Shown: piece by piece, positions 17,101-25,446 of the stretch
Numbering within the stretch: the first letter of the stretch is position 1
How the letters are laid out: each line of letters starts with the position of its first letter
Translations under genes and position numbers: made by a program
The notes under the pieces: model-generated
Database searches by the model: none
The model's input: the letters and a program-made list of their open reading frames with translations, nothing else
Told to the model about the DNA's origin: nothing
Source of the DNA: CAZOOM01 sp964460795
GTDB lineage: Bacteria > Omnitrophota > Omnitrophia > Omnitrophales > Aquincolibacteriaceae
Direction: 5' to 3'
DNA length: 64,000 bases
Assembly (NCBI GenBank): GCA_964460795.1
Contig: CAYWRU010000003.1
Coordinates: 62,001 to 126,000 of the forward strand

Positions 17101-18384
17101 ATCTTTTCCAAGTGCCTCATCAAATTCCACAGAAACCGTTCCCTGAGAGTCACCGATATTGAACACGCCTTTTTCTTCGCTGTCCATGAAACTGAAAGGA
17201 GCAAGTGTTTGTGTCCCTGCATTGTCCCGGGGGAGGATCGTGCTTTTCACAAGATCTGCAGAAAACGAAAAAGTTCCTTTCGTGGCTCCGGAAGTCGGGG
17301 TCAGAATCAGCGCGATTTCATCCAAGGATCCGATTGAATTCCAATCGATAGAGGACTGAAAGGCATTCCAGGCAGTTTTAAGTTGTACGGGAATTGTTTG
17401 CGCTCCGAGAGAACCTTTGAGTTCGACTTTAAGATTCACGGCCGCGGCTTGCTGAGTGCTTCCGATTCTGAGTCCGCCGCGAAGCGAATTAATGGAATCC
17501 GGGGTGATCGTGACCGGAAATTTTTTCAGCCAGGCCCTGAGTTCGGATCCGGGCGTGAGATTGTAATCCAGCTCAAACACATCCTTGCCGCTGGATTCAT
17601 CATAGGTAGGAGTCAGACTGCCTTTGGCTTCTCCCGTGGGCGTGGCGCCTTGCTCTCCGGAGTCCATCAAATTATAGGATGCCTTCGCCGCCGGGACTTT
17701 GACAGGCTCGATCACGGTTTTGATAACAGGGGCTGTTTTCTCAGTAACAGCATTGACCACAGAGTCAGTTTTAATTTCTTCAGTAATAGGCGCTGCTTCT
17801 GCCGGAGTCGATTGCTTGAAAGAAAAATCTGCGGCAAATTGAAGCGTTCCTTTTGCGGATGCCTTTTCTGGGGCCGGACTGATTTCAATCAAAACTTCAT
17901 TGAGAGTACCGACGGAAGACCAATCAATGGACGCCTGTGCCTCGTTCCATCCTGCGCGTTTAAGAGGAAGGTCGATGATCTGATCATTCAGAGAACCTTT
18001 GAGCACAGCTTGGATTTTGATTTCCTGGATTTGAGTTTGTTCCAGGACTTTGCAGCTGATCTTCAGGGCGTTGATCGAGTCTGCGGTGAACCCTAAGGGG
18101 AAATTCGCCGAACGAATCGAGGTCTTGGATCCCTGCGGAATAGTATAGTCAAACTCCAAAACATCTTTTTGAGAAGTTTCATCATAAGTGGGGGTGAGGA
18201 TTGCATGCGTGGACTCATCCTTGAGAACGCTTTGCTCCTTGGCATCCTGAAGTGTGTAGCTGATGGCGGCATCTTCTGCATGAAGCGCGCTAGAATTTCC
18301 GGAGATCAGCATGAAAGCTGCCAGAATCAGGGCAAAAAAACGAAAGTTTCGGAACAAATTGCGGGATGAAACTCGGGAGATCAT
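11140..18384 (-). CDS. Giant membrane protein with C-terminal GH94 (glycoside phosphorylase / glucan synthase-like) module
   Basis: 2414 aa from the ATG at 18384, chosen because AGAAAGG precedes it and a clear signal peptide follows (FRFFALILAAFMLISGNSSALHA); the open frame extends 66 codons further without a signal. Architecture: three tandem beta-domains of about 145 residues (roughly 34-200, 238-381, 398-541), each with a TPTYDE/VEFDE plus DVLEFDYTIPQGS-like core; a multi-pass membrane region (about 543-1335); and a GH94 module (about 1340-2380) with GEAIYLYDIDHKEWFSP, a FRDQLQDTVNL helix and GDWNDGLDEIG (2108-2118), whose last Asp of GDWND (2112) matches the family's catalytic acid. GH94 enzymes phosphorolyse beta-glucosides; in cyclic beta-glucan synthases the module sets chain length. 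I see no GT84-like synthase segment, so the polymerising activity is uncertain. Confidence 0.88.
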   Translation of the reverse strand: MISRVSSRNLFRNFRFFALILAAFMLISGNSSALHAEDAAISYTLQDAKEQSVLKDESTHAILTPTYDETSQKDVLEFDYTIPQGSKTSIRSANFPLGFTADSINALKISCKVLEQTQIQEIKIQAVLKGSLNDQIIDLPLKRAGWNEAQASIDWSSVGTLNEVLIEISPAPEKASAKGTLQFAADFSFKQSTPAEAAPITEEIKTDSVVNAVTEKTAPVIKTVIEPVKVPAAKASYNLMDSGEQGATPTGEAKGSLTPTYDESSGKDVFELDYNLTPGSELRAWLKKFPVTITPDSINSLRGGLRIGSTQQAAAVNLKVELKGSLGAQTIPVQLKTAWNAFQSSIDWNSIGSLDEIALILTPTSGATKGTFSFSADLVKSTILPRDNAGTQTLAPFSFMDSEEKGVFNIGDSQGTVSVEFDEALGKDIWKFDYTVPQGSVVGVWSKSFPAELTSASADAARIGVKVPNASQLAQTAVKVEIKGSRGTQSLPLPLHEGWNSIREFIQWSAIGDLQEFVFVVAPMKTRDTEPPHGTLYFEFDFGKCGNLEKFAPWFKTGLVLVLGLILTLASSILRKMAGQNKSQPTHPKSVSGVKQDILFALMTILIGVVALRIYALGAISILDAGFSTSFLIVGLAGVLIAEILKRGLAGQGLSPSEVFQNLLIVGLLAAGSTRQEILQAPATWGQLLTVSPLSAAVAFLIYQIFNVLSLRSSGKHLKVAPSVAIVGTPFLFGWLLLLENAVMLQGLGKVLSLTLASAWPAVTEMLGRFLVMLVFNEAITNGMGILTKGQALKTWKAHGTLALVSLAVVLAPWVAHLGSLPALGSLPIFLRALASILATALSFGGLWGEVYLITGILLDGGHNTAPSAEGLAKHAKTGIGKGTTYSGILMAILYALAMILSIPAAQAGMKSIPLLVGTFAGVLFFPFIKTIIETFDGSLPFFERTAYSYRDKTLYARGAVVGFGLAYLLSQGLYHAAMAPRIQFGLLIGFLASGGVSFIRDLIYSFQGRGRIQSWRLYLVDSLLGTFVGAALAFYLDASQIPVVVEKFKLYTSAGFDALNYTTYPLLNKWGKIDLGMYSGGSKLIFLESLAGVINWAIAAWLFAINKVFIQSFFEKDTTPIKFFFSKAGFATLMEHMIYVLRWGLWMSPIIFTFLRMMPDPTWYNQDGAIRTLMAIWHKVTMSPDGFREWSLQLFITMMAFDLVRILIWMDHMGLRVATLVNLSFIGMDRLDEKMARFIGKAAAQRYIPEGVKRFTTWAPLLIPFYIPRGEEWEYAWSTAESVQNANRGKGLLASVQSLSSQEAIVTLVSAFFILMGISWIIRKLQARSRKRQIMTHELTNREYRTTVRENGEIFSEVIGKDCDVTRRSYDIIDPCGRILFLAESSVHGKTLYWPVAGNFSKDRFESVKVEKGDGTILISNTAHGVRTQIEIRLPDLDTPAEIWSISVENLTDKPRQLKIVPYLEWVLNGWIHDRFHTQYARLYPEMEYASSANAILTWQKSTKSMGYLATDLAPEGFLTSRVDFIGRARSITTPRIFDAMDFLPPQDTTPSPSFDPIGSLVVPLSVGPHGSKSVRMMIGYAKKREAAITSIQKHLKPVTKPSAASPKEKKQPFIGHGEIPAGTPQPYSEFIDHGNKLLVKTPFTTRPYDHAMSNPLHSVMVTNRGLHTSCNGNSQQNRLTPDWADTVTREIPGEAIYLYDIDHKEWFSPTYHPLNDRTAKHECEFAVDGTALFRMSQGTLSTELTVFVPPKDPTGVYLLTIRNHSKEKRRMRVAPFFHIVLSFQPERSGPLGIHRDKALSALFFENPRNIFRSGPAFASLSIPAEHMETRRGRFIGEGRSMTHPFLVSEGHPDETQLTDDRQVAAFLGTVEIPAGGETTVTMILGQTETRKEALQIVQKYKNLETVRKSLEETRRWWMGFMNTAAIESNHPEFDRLQNWLKYQALAERIWARRGFYQTSGAYGFRDQLQDTVNLMWVDPALARKQIILHASQQFIEGDVFHWFFTLPDGRTAFSCRSQASDNPVWLPWAVAEYLKATDDQSLLDERASYVLSEFPYPPLPKNKHGIGHLYHRATRSDSIYKHCMRSIDLILEKRSGKNGLPLIQTGDWNDGLDEIGSEGKGESVWLGFFLHTILKNFLDVIEKRDGAERKAYYQKRLDLLAQALEKTWRDDRYLRAFHDDGTEIGLKGSGIWEIDALTAAWAVMAGINFERGHAVFHTALQVLEKENAILLGWPALREDTKPYLGRSSKYPEGVRENGMYCHGVQWMVKAARILAEEFEKKGNEAKAAEHRAIAYRLWLKISPVAHMTTKEIEIYGGQPNKQAADLLTNFDPGRMIWHGYTGAAGWMLRQAFEGVAGAALVKNELVQPADLDKPRGDLKIREIRRNTAGSPLTPGSASKEKPKQPDHEPVFA

Positions 18385-18648
18385 GGTCACCTTTCTATCA
18401 GCCTTTAGATAAGTGAGTAAAGTTTTCCTAAAAATTGAAAAACAGGAGTTACATAGAATACAAAGACAAAGATAAAAATTTTTTAAAAGGACGGGTATTA
18501 TAGCAGAATTGATCATTCCACCAACATCATTCTCCAAAAAAACCTGAGGCACCAGGCCGCTATGGATTGCGGGAAATCGCACAGGAAAAAAGCTGCTCTC
18601 AGATGATCACAGAGTGTCTGAAATGATAGAAGTGGTTATGGGCTCGGG
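18385..18648. other. Intergenic region, leader of the GH94 giant gene
   Basis: 264 bases. The signal-less frame extension of the GH94 gene lies here. It is AT-rich near 18470-18500, suitable for a promoter, but I can assign no -35/-10 pair with confidence. Confidence 0.4.
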
Positions 18649-19734
18649 CTAAACGATTCGTTTTAGATAGGGGATTCTTTGGATGATTTGCACGACTGCC
18701 AGGCTGAGCAGATAAGTTGCTATAGCGGTCAGGGGAATCATATAAAGCGGATGCTGCATATTGCCTTTAAGGACAAATCCCCACCGGCCTTTTAAAAGAA
18801 TGTCCATGGCCATGGGGTGGATGAGGTAGATACCGAGCGTTGATTTGGAGATCTGTAGGAGTCTCCGCTGAACGCCCAGTTTTAATTTGTGCTCAAATTT
18901 TTGTCCCGCGATCTTAAAAATTACAAAAAGGGAAATCGAATAAAGCACGACGTTCGGCGCCAGGCTTTCATAAAAAAGACTCTGAAAGACGCCTGTTTTT
19001 TGGGTAAAGAAATAAGTTCCATAGAAACAAATGGCAAAGCCTGAAAAAACGCCCAGCCAGGCCCACTTCAGATGATCTCGGGAGGCAAACCGGTTCAGTG
19101 CATAACCCATCACAAAAAAACCGATGAGTCCTTGTGCAGGTTCTGCAATGGGTTTGAAATGAATCGCTCGATGGGTGATCAGCTTGATGAGAATTTCCAG
19201 GGTCGGAAGACACGAAGCTATAATGAACCAAATGATTAAAAAATAAAGAAGCTCTTTGGGCTGTGCCTGTTGAACCCACACCCGGAAAATGGGCGTCATT
19301 AAATAAATTCCTACCAAGCTGTAAATGAACCAGAGATGAAAGTGAATATTCCCGGAGGCCAGACGCGAGAAAATTTCCGGCCAATCCATGGAAGGCTGAT
19401 ATAGCAGTTTTCTCCAGATCAAATAAAGAATCGACCAGCTGATAAAAGGCACTGCAACGCGATTGCATCGCTTCCTTAAAAAAGTCCGGATACTTTCATG
19501 AACGGGCAGGAGAAGAGCCCCGCTCACCATCACAAAAAGACCGACGCATCCGCGTGCCAGCGAGTTATAAAGATGAGCGCTCCACCACCAGTCCTGAGGA
19601 AGGCGTTTCCACTCAGTAATGACATCTGCCGCTACGTGAAGCCATATCACCCCAAACGCAGCCAGGATGCGCACTGCGTGCATCCAAAAAAGATCTTCAC
19701 GCGGAGCTGCGGGGACGGTAGTACAGCGTTTCAT
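18649..19734 (-). CDS. Acyltransferase 3 family membrane protein
   Basis: 361 aa with about ten membrane segments. The N-terminus MHAVRILAAFGVIWLHVAADV carries the family's conserved His in the first helix (IWLHVAA), and an Arg-rich loop follows. Such enzymes move acetyl or succinyl groups onto sugars of exopolysaccharide, O-antigen or cyclic glucans. It sits directly upstream of the GH94 giant on the same strand, so modification of that glucan product is a reasonable inference. The two genes are 264 bases apart and may be transcribed separately. Confidence 0.88.
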   Translation of the reverse strand: MKRCTTVPAAPREDLFWMHAVRILAAFGVIWLHVAADVITEWKRLPQDWWWSAHLYNSLARGCVGLFVMVSGALLLPVHESIRTFLRKRCNRVAVPFISWSILYLIWRKLLYQPSMDWPEIFSRLASGNIHFHLWFIYSLVGIYLMTPIFRVWVQQAQPKELLYFLIIWFIIASCLPTLEILIKLITHRAIHFKPIAEPAQGLIGFFVMGYALNRFASRDHLKWAWLGVFSGFAICFYGTYFFTQKTGVFQSLFYESLAPNVVLYSISLFVIFKIAGQKFEHKLKLGVQRRLLQISKSTLGIYLIHPMAMDILLKGRWGFVLKGNMQHPLYMIPLTAIATYLLSLAVVQIIQRIPYLKRIV

Positions 19735-19752
19735 AAGTTTTTAACCAGGTTT

Positions 19753-19852
19753 GTCATTCCCGAATACTGTTGTTCGCCAGAGGACGAATCCGTCCGCTTT
19801 GTGGCGGATCGGGAATCCATGGATCCCCGCCTAAACCATGCGGGGATGACAG
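19753..19852. repeat. TGTCATTCCCG ... CGGGGATGACA inverted repeat
   Basis: Terminal words tgtcattcccg (left) and gcggggatgacagg (right) enclose further palindromic words (ggcggatcgggaatcc, ggatccccgcc). The same class occurs twice inside the kdp operon (47041-47112, 47703-47850). This is a widespread bacterial repeat type with no transposase. Confidence 0.75.
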
Positions 19853-19906
19853 GAAAAAACTGGGTCGAAAACTTATGAAACGGTGTAGTAGTCGCTTCAG
19901 AAGGTG

Positions 19907-21625
19907 TCATAGATTCGGGGAATCCATTTCGCGTTTGACGGTCGGGACGGCAAAAGGAAGCCGGCCTTGGGAGGACATCCCTATGAGATGACGGGCATGA
20001 TCCAGTGCATCGTCGATATTTCCAAACACGTTATCTTCCCCGATTTGATCCAGCAGTCCGGAGCGTTCCATCGCAATGAGCGGCTGGGCATGAACATCGG
20101 AGAGGATAAAAGCAATTTTATTTTTCTTAGAATTTTTAGACTCTTCCCGAAGGATGTGAAGGCCTGTTGCGTCCATGGCCGGGACATTGCGCATACGGAT
20201 AATACGGACTTTAGGGGCTTTCCCTGTTTGCTGCATGGCCTCTAAAAACTTATAAGAAGCACCAAAGAAAAAAGGGCCATTGATTTCGTAAACCTCGACA
20301 TGGGCAGGAACTTGGCGCCGATCCAGGGCATTGGGATCTTCGGTTTCATCCTGATCCTCCAATTCACGGGTGATGACTCCGACATTCGTAACCAGCGCCA
20401 TGCGGTGAAGAAACGAAAATACGGCGAGCAGGACTCCCACTTGAATGGCAACTGTTAAATCCACAATCACGGTCAGTAAAAAAGTGATGAGCATGACCAC
20501 CACATCACTGAGCGGACTTTTTAGGAGCATCATAAAAGACCGCCATTCACTCATATGATAAGCAACGACAACCAAGATGGCGGCAAGACAGGGAAGGGGA
20601 ATGAGCCCGGCCCATCGTCCAAAGAAAAGCATGATGAGAAGCAGCGTGATGGAGTGGACAATGCCGGCAATCGGAGTTCGTCCGCCATTATTGATGTTGG
20701 TGGTGGTTCGGGCAATGGCTCCGGTAGCGGGGATGCCGCCAAAAATCGGAGATAAAATATTCGCAATGCCTTGGGCCACGAGCTCCATATTGGGCCGGTG
20801 TTTTCCGCCGATCATTCCGTCGGCCACCACGGCGGAAAGCAGGGACTCCACGGCGGCCAGAAATGCAATGGTGATGGCCGTGGGAATTAAATTTCGGATC
20901 ATATCCAGATTCGTGTGAGGAAAGGAGGGCATGGGCAGAAAATGCGGGATTTCTCCGAAGCGGCTTCCAATGGTTTCCACAGGCAAATGAAAAAGCTGAA
21001 CACACACTGTTGAAAGAACCAATGCGACCAAGGGGCCGGGGATGCGCTGCGACACGCGCTTCCAAAAATAAATGACGCACAAAGAGGCCGTGCTCACTAA
21101 TAAGGCGGATGCATTGACGGCTTGGAAACTTTGAATGTAGAGAAGCCATTTAGCAAAAAATTCTGCAGGAACGTGACGAAGTCCCAAACCAAAGAAATCA
21201 TTCATCTGCGAAGAAAAAATGACGACCGCAATACCGCTGGTGAATCCGATGATGACAGGATAGGGAATAAATTTAATGGTGGATCCAAAACGAAACCATC
21301 CCATCACCATCAGAATAATACCTGCCATGACGGTGGCGACAATCAATCCATCAAGCCCAAATTTTTGAACGACCCCGTAAACAATGACCACAAAAGCGCC
21401 GGTAGGGCCGCCGATCTGAACCCGGCTTCCGCCCAGTGCGGAAATAATGAAGCCCGCGACAATGGCCGTGAACAGGCCCTTTTCAGGAGAGACGCCAGAG
21501 GCAATGGCAAAGGCAATGGCCAAAGGGAGCGCGACGATTCCGACCACAACGCCGGCAATTAAATCCGTGCGAAATTTACTCCAGGAATAATCCTGCAGTG
21601 TAGTAAAAAGTTTTGGTTTCAGCAT
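19907..21625 (-). CDS. SulP-family anion transporter with STAS domain
   Basis: 572 aa. The membrane domain (about residues 25-420) has the family signatures PLAIAFAIASGVSPEKGLFTAIVAG, GPTGAFVVIVYG and GGIPATGAIARTTTNINNGGRTP; the C-terminal STAS domain (about 445-550) holds VRIIRMRNVPAMDATGLHIL. SulP proteins carry sulfate, bicarbonate or dicarboxylates, and the sequence does not decide which. The ATG at 21625 is preferred over a TTG nine bases earlier. Confidence 0.94.
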   Translation of the reverse strand: MLKPKLFTTLQDYSWSKFRTDLIAGVVVGIVALPLAIAFAIASGVSPEKGLFTAIVAGFIISALGGSRVQIGGPTGAFVVIVYGVVQKFGLDGLIVATVMAGIILMVMGWFRFGSTIKFIPYPVIIGFTSGIAVVIFSSQMNDFFGLGLRHVPAEFFAKWLLYIQSFQAVNASALLVSTASLCVIYFWKRVSQRIPGPLVALVLSTVCVQLFHLPVETIGSRFGEIPHFLPMPSFPHTNLDMIRNLIPTAITIAFLAAVESLLSAVVADGMIGGKHRPNMELVAQGIANILSPIFGGIPATGAIARTTTNINNGGRTPIAGIVHSITLLLIMLFFGRWAGLIPLPCLAAILVVVAYHMSEWRSFMMLLKSPLSDVVVMLITFLLTVIVDLTVAIQVGVLLAVFSFLHRMALVTNVGVITRELEDQDETEDPNALDRRQVPAHVEVYEINGPFFFGASYKFLEAMQQTGKAPKVRIIRMRNVPAMDATGLHILREESKNSKKNKIAFILSDVHAQPLIAMERSGLLDQIGEDNVFGNIDDALDHARHLIGMSSQGRLPFAVPTVKREMDSPNL

Positions 21626-21906
21626 GGTGCTCAAAAATTTTGAGACAAAAAATCCCTACTAAGATTGATACTGTCTATTTTTTGATTTCACGGCCGAGGA
21701 TGGTGGTCTGTACCGGAGTTAGAATTATACGACAAAATAGATTTGAATGGAAAGACGGCGTCAAACACGGATGCATTTCGCTTTGGACGGTTGCTTTCCA
21801 AGGGATCTTTTCGGAGCCCACCCTTCTACCGTTTGAATTGGGATGCACTCATCAAATGCGGGAGATTTTTAGAATACAAAGAGGGTCAGGAAGCGCGAAA
21901 AAGAGG

Positions 21907-22278
21907 TTAAGCAACTTTGCCGATGAAGGCTCCCAAGCGGAATATCAGAAAACCTGCGGTAACGCTCACAAGAATATTCAGCAAAGCGCGCCACGCCTCG
22001 CCGTCGCGAAGCAGATTCGATGTCTCCAGCATGAAAGTGGAAAAGGTTGTGAAAGCTCCGCAAAATCCAACCATCAAAAGCATCCGGCTTTCCGGGTTAA
22101 GCAGCAATTTCCTTTCTGAGAGTGCGGCAAAGAGTCCGATCAAAAAACAACCGAGAAGATTTACGATTAAAGTTCCATAGGGAAAACGGGTTCCGGCGAT
22201 TCGATAAATGAAACCGGCCAGATAATAGCGGGCAAAACCTCCGGCAAGACTTCCTAAGGCAAGAGCTAAGAAGTTCAT
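21907..22278 (-). CDS. crcB: Fluoride ion channel CrcB
   Basis: 123 aa, four membrane segments. Signatures: GSLAGGFARYYLAG, GTLIVNLLGCFLIG and the pore Phe/Thr motif GFCGAFTTFSTF. It exports fluoride as a dual-topology dimer; one copy is enough for this. It follows the radical SAM gene by 21 bases and is probably co-transcribed with it. I found no fluoride riboswitch upstream. Confidence 0.95.
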   Translation of the reverse strand: MNFLALALGSLAGGFARYYLAGFIYRIAGTRFPYGTLIVNLLGCFLIGLFAALSERKLLLNPESRMLLMVGFCGAFTTFSTFMLETSNLLRDGEAWRALLNILVSVTAGFLIFRLGAFIGKVA

Positions 22279-22299
22279 AATATCCGAATTATGAAGGGA

Positions 22300-24021
22300 T
22301 TAAGCTGACTTTTCAATGGCCGCTGTAACGGGAACAGGGGCTTTAGGTGCAGGACTCACGGGATCAATCACGAGTGAGGCATCGGTGTACCGGGGATCAT
22401 TCTTCCGATTGACTTGCCAGGTGATTCCGAGAACTTCAATGGCAATAGAAATCAGTCCGCAAAGATAGGTGATCAGCTGCCAGATCCGCCCCAAATAATA
22501 AGGAATAAACGGTTCTAATGGCATGCCGGGCCGGCGGTCTTTGCGTCCCTGTCTGCGGAAAAAACCGCCGAGGAAAGGGTGCATATGGTCCAATCTGAGT
22601 GTGGCGCAAAACCACAGAAGTGTGGTGCTGACAATGCGGCGTCTTGGCCAGTAATGACTCCAGCGAAGCAGAATGGTTTTGATGTGATCCGTGCTGTAAA
22701 AAGATTTCCAGACATCCCGGTAAGCCCGATCGAGCTCTTCTTTCGTCATTTTAGAATGTGCGGTGCAGACATGCATGGTGTCGTATTGATTGAGGTCCGG
22801 CTCGAGCGCAACATTTTGATTATAAAGAATTTGATGGTCTTTGGACCCGGGGAGCGGGGTCAGGACAAAAAATTCTACAAAGTCGAGCGGCAGTTCGCGT
22901 TTCAAAAAGTCAATATCCCGCATGATGGAGTCATAGGTGTCAAAGGGAAATCCAATGATGTAGCCGGCAAAAGTCAGCACTTTGTGTTTTTTCCATTCTT
23001 GAAGAAGCTTCCGGTATTCCTTGAGTTGATTATGAAATTTTCCGGCAGCGCGCAAATTCTCAAGATTAATAGACTCCATTCCTAAAAAGACACGTCGGAC
23101 TCCGGCGCGCGCCATTTTTTCAATAAAGCGGGGGAGACGATGCGCGGCCATGTCGGTCTGGATCATGAGGCTGAGGCGCATCCCTTCCTTTTCTTTGAGA
23201 TGAATCAAGCGGTCTGCAATGGCTTCCCAGTCTTTATGGCGCGCGAAATTATCATCCGTGATAAAAAAATGATGGATCCCGATGGCATATTGTTCGCGCA
23301 CCAATTTCTCCACGTCATCTGCGGTGCGGCCTCGCATGGTGTTGCCTTGGACATTAATGATGGTGCAAAAAGAACAGTGGAAGGGGCAGCCGCGGCCTGC
23401 ATCAAAACTGGCCTGACGGTTAAAAAATCGCAGGTATTTATTCCAAGGGATCATGGGGCCCGGCGTCCCGGCCAAGTTTGGAGTTTCGCTCAGAAAGTTA
23501 TAGAGAGGCTGCAGGCGATTTTCATATGCAGCTTTGAGAAGTTCAGCCCATTTATTTTCAATTTCACCGGCCACAATCGTAATGCCTTGATCCATGGCTT
23601 TTTGAATTTCCGGCTGGATCGTCGGAAGCATGGCAATGGAGCCGGAGACGTGGAAACCGCCGATCATGGCCGGGAGGCCTTCTTTTTTGAAAGCCATAGC
23701 CAAGTCCACGGCACGCGGATACTGACAGGACTGAACGCCGACCAAACAGGCCACGGCTTTATCGCCTGACTTACGGATCTTGCGGCTTATTTCCCGGACT
23801 TTTACCTGTTGAAAGGTTTCATCAAAGACGTGGATGACAGGTTCGATTTCATCGCCAAGGGCACCGCTTTCAGCAGCTCCGCGAGTGAGTCCATAAAGAC
23901 AGGCAAGCGAGTTGCTCGTGATAACGCCAAATAGCCAGCGAATGACGTAGCCGTTGTCATCGTATTTGGATGGTTTGATCAGGATGATATGAAATTTTTT
24001 CCGGACTTTAGTCATGATCAT
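22300..24021 (-). CDS. Cobalamin-binding-type radical SAM enzyme (B12-SAM family)
   Basis: 573 aa. An N-terminal region (about residues 20-180) resembles the B12-binding Rossmann domain (VACLVGVQSCQYPRAVDLA, PAMIGGFHVSG), without a clear DxHxxG lower-ligand motif. The radical SAM core (about 200-420) has the cluster motif CPFHCSFC (C-x3-C-x2-C) within DAGRGCPFHCSFC. A C-terminal stretch (about 490-520) is hydrophobic and probably membrane-associated. This group includes hopanoid and lipid-modifying enzymes, but the substrate cannot be named. Start 24021 or 24015 (MTKVRKKF) are both possible. Confidence 0.9.
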   Translation of the reverse strand: MIMTKVRKKFHIILIKPSKYDDNGYVIRWLFGVITSNSLACLYGLTRGAAESGALGDEIEPVIHVFDETFQQVKVREISRKIRKSGDKAVACLVGVQSCQYPRAVDLAMAFKKEGLPAMIGGFHVSGSIAMLPTIQPEIQKAMDQGITIVAGEIENKWAELLKAAYENRLQPLYNFLSETPNLAGTPGPMIPWNKYLRFFNRQASFDAGRGCPFHCSFCTIINVQGNTMRGRTADDVEKLVREQYAIGIHHFFITDDNFARHKDWEAIADRLIHLKEKEGMRLSLMIQTDMAAHRLPRFIEKMARAGVRRVFLGMESINLENLRAAGKFHNQLKEYRKLLQEWKKHKVLTFAGYIIGFPFDTYDSIMRDIDFLKRELPLDFVEFFVLTPLPGSKDHQILYNQNVALEPDLNQYDTMHVCTAHSKMTKEELDRAYRDVWKSFYSTDHIKTILLRWSHYWPRRRIVSTTLLWFCATLRLDHMHPFLGGFFRRQGRKDRRPGMPLEPFIPYYLGRIWQLITYLCGLISIAIEVLGITWQVNRKNDPRYTDASLVIDPVSPAPKAPVPVTAAIEKSA

Positions 24022-24092
24022 GCGCAGGCTCTTGGTTTCCCGTGTTGTTTAAGTTGTCCGAGATACGCGATGGATTTAAAGAACTGAAGATA

Positions 24093-25343
24093 TCACCGAG
24101 AGCGCCGAAAAGAAGGCGCGAGGAAATTTCGAGAACGACGGCCTCTTCGAAAAGAAGATCCGCCAAACGAAGCCACTCGGGTCGGTGCCTGATGGATAAA
24201 CTTTTCCATGGGCATTTCAGGATGCTCCGAGATGGGAATGGCAGTCCGCATGAGCCGTTCAATGGCCTTCACTTCACTGCCTTGTTCCGGGGTGGCCAGG
24301 GAGATGGCATGACCCTTATCTCCAATGCGGCCGGTACGCCCAATGCGGTGAATATAATTTTCCGCGTCATCCGGCAGATCATAATTGATGACGAGCTCAA
24401 TCCCTTTGACGTCAATGCCGCGTGCAGCAATGTCGGTGGCCACAAGAATCCGGTATTTCCCGGATTTGAAGCCTTCCAAAGCCTCACGGCGCTGATTGAG
24501 AGAACGGTCTGCGTGAATTTCAGCCGCGCTGTAATTCATATCACGGATCGAGCGGGTGATTTTCATGGCGCCAATCTTGGTGCGGGAAAAAACCAGGACT
24601 GTACCATGATATTGAGAAAGCAATTTTTGAAGCAGCTGACGCTTTGCCTCTTTTTTCACGATAAAAACTTCCTGGGTAATTTTTTCTGCTACGGTTCCAG
24701 ATCTTGCAATTTCCACATGAACGGGAAGCTGCATTTGTGATGAGGCGATTTTCATGATCGGTTCCGGCATGGTTGCGGAAAAAAGAAGCGTCTGTCTTTC
24801 TTTTGGAATTTCCCGGAGAATGGCTTGAATTTGGGGAGCAAATCCCATATCGAACATCCGGTCTGCTTCATCGAGCACCAGAATTTTTACGTCATTCATC
24901 CAAACCGTCCGCTGTTCCATATGATCAATCAGCCGTCCGGGAGTGGCAATCAAGATGCGCGGATGCCGGCGTAATTCCTGAATCTGGTTGTGCATGGAGG
25001 CTCCGCCGATCAAAACTGCAAAACGAAGCTGAGGTGCTACACGGCTCAGGCTCTGATGAACTTGAAAGGCCAGTTCTCGGGTGGGGACCAGCACAAGCCC
25101 CCGTCCTTGAATTTGGGCCAGGCGCTGGATCATGGGAATGCCGAAGGCTAAAGTCTTTCCCGTCCCGGTTTGGGCAATACCAATAACATCTTTTCCCTCT
25201 ACAGCCAAGGGAATGGCCTTTTGCTGAATGGGAGTCGGGGTGACGAATTTTAGTTTATCTAATGTAGACAAAATCTGAGGTGCGATTCCAAGTCCAAAGA
25301 AACTTGGAGAGATAGGTGGTTCGACTGCTGGATGTGTATGCAT
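24093..25343 (-). CDS. rhlE: DEAD-box ATP-dependent RNA helicase, RhlE-like
   Basis: 416 aa. Q-motif (FVTPTPIQQKAIPLA), motif I AQTGTGKT, Ia PTRELAFQ, II DEADRMFDMG, III SATMP, IV-VI (TDIAARGIDV, HRIGRTGR) are all in order. The C-terminus is Arg/Ser-rich (SFRRGRRSRNFL), as in RhlE. These proteins remodel ribosomal or degradosome RNA. The subfamily assignment is by overall similarity only. Confidence 0.93.
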   Translation of the reverse strand: MHTHPAVEPPISPSFFGLGIAPQILSTLDKLKFVTPTPIQQKAIPLAVEGKDVIGIAQTGTGKTLAFGIPMIQRLAQIQGRGLVLVPTRELAFQVHQSLSRVAPQLRFAVLIGGASMHNQIQELRRHPRILIATPGRLIDHMEQRTVWMNDVKILVLDEADRMFDMGFAPQIQAILREIPKERQTLLFSATMPEPIMKIASSQMQLPVHVEIARSGTVAEKITQEVFIVKKEAKRQLLQKLLSQYHGTVLVFSRTKIGAMKITRSIRDMNYSAAEIHADRSLNQRREALEGFKSGKYRILVATDIAARGIDVKGIELVINYDLPDDAENYIHRIGRTGRIGDKGHAISLATPEQGSEVKAIERLMRTAIPISEHPEMPMEKFIHQAPTRVASFGGSSFRRGRRSRNFLAPSFRRSR

Positions 25344-25446
25344 GGCCGCAGTATAGGGGGGAATCGCCTAATTGGCGAGATAAATGTGGGAGAGAGCTAA
25401 AATCCTGGATAGGCTGCGGATTGTAAGCCTATTCTGCCTGAGGGGG

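Noticed and set aside
17383..18096. 237-codon plus-strand frame opposite the GH94 gene
   Set aside because: It is Arg/Gly/Ser-rich with no recognisable domain and lies wholly inside the well-supported tandem beta-domain region on the other strand.
21626..22300. Fluoride riboswitch for crcB
   Set aside because: crcB follows the radical SAM gene by 21 bases and the bases on its upstream side show no pseudoknot or conserved riboswitch words.
22579..23769. Two plus-strand frames (168 and 209 codons) over the radical SAM gene
   Set aside because: Shadows of the minus-strand gene, whose cluster motif and length are clear.
24042..24740. 232-codon plus-strand frame over the helicase gene
   Set aside because: Complement of the helicase C-terminal half; no SD or domain.
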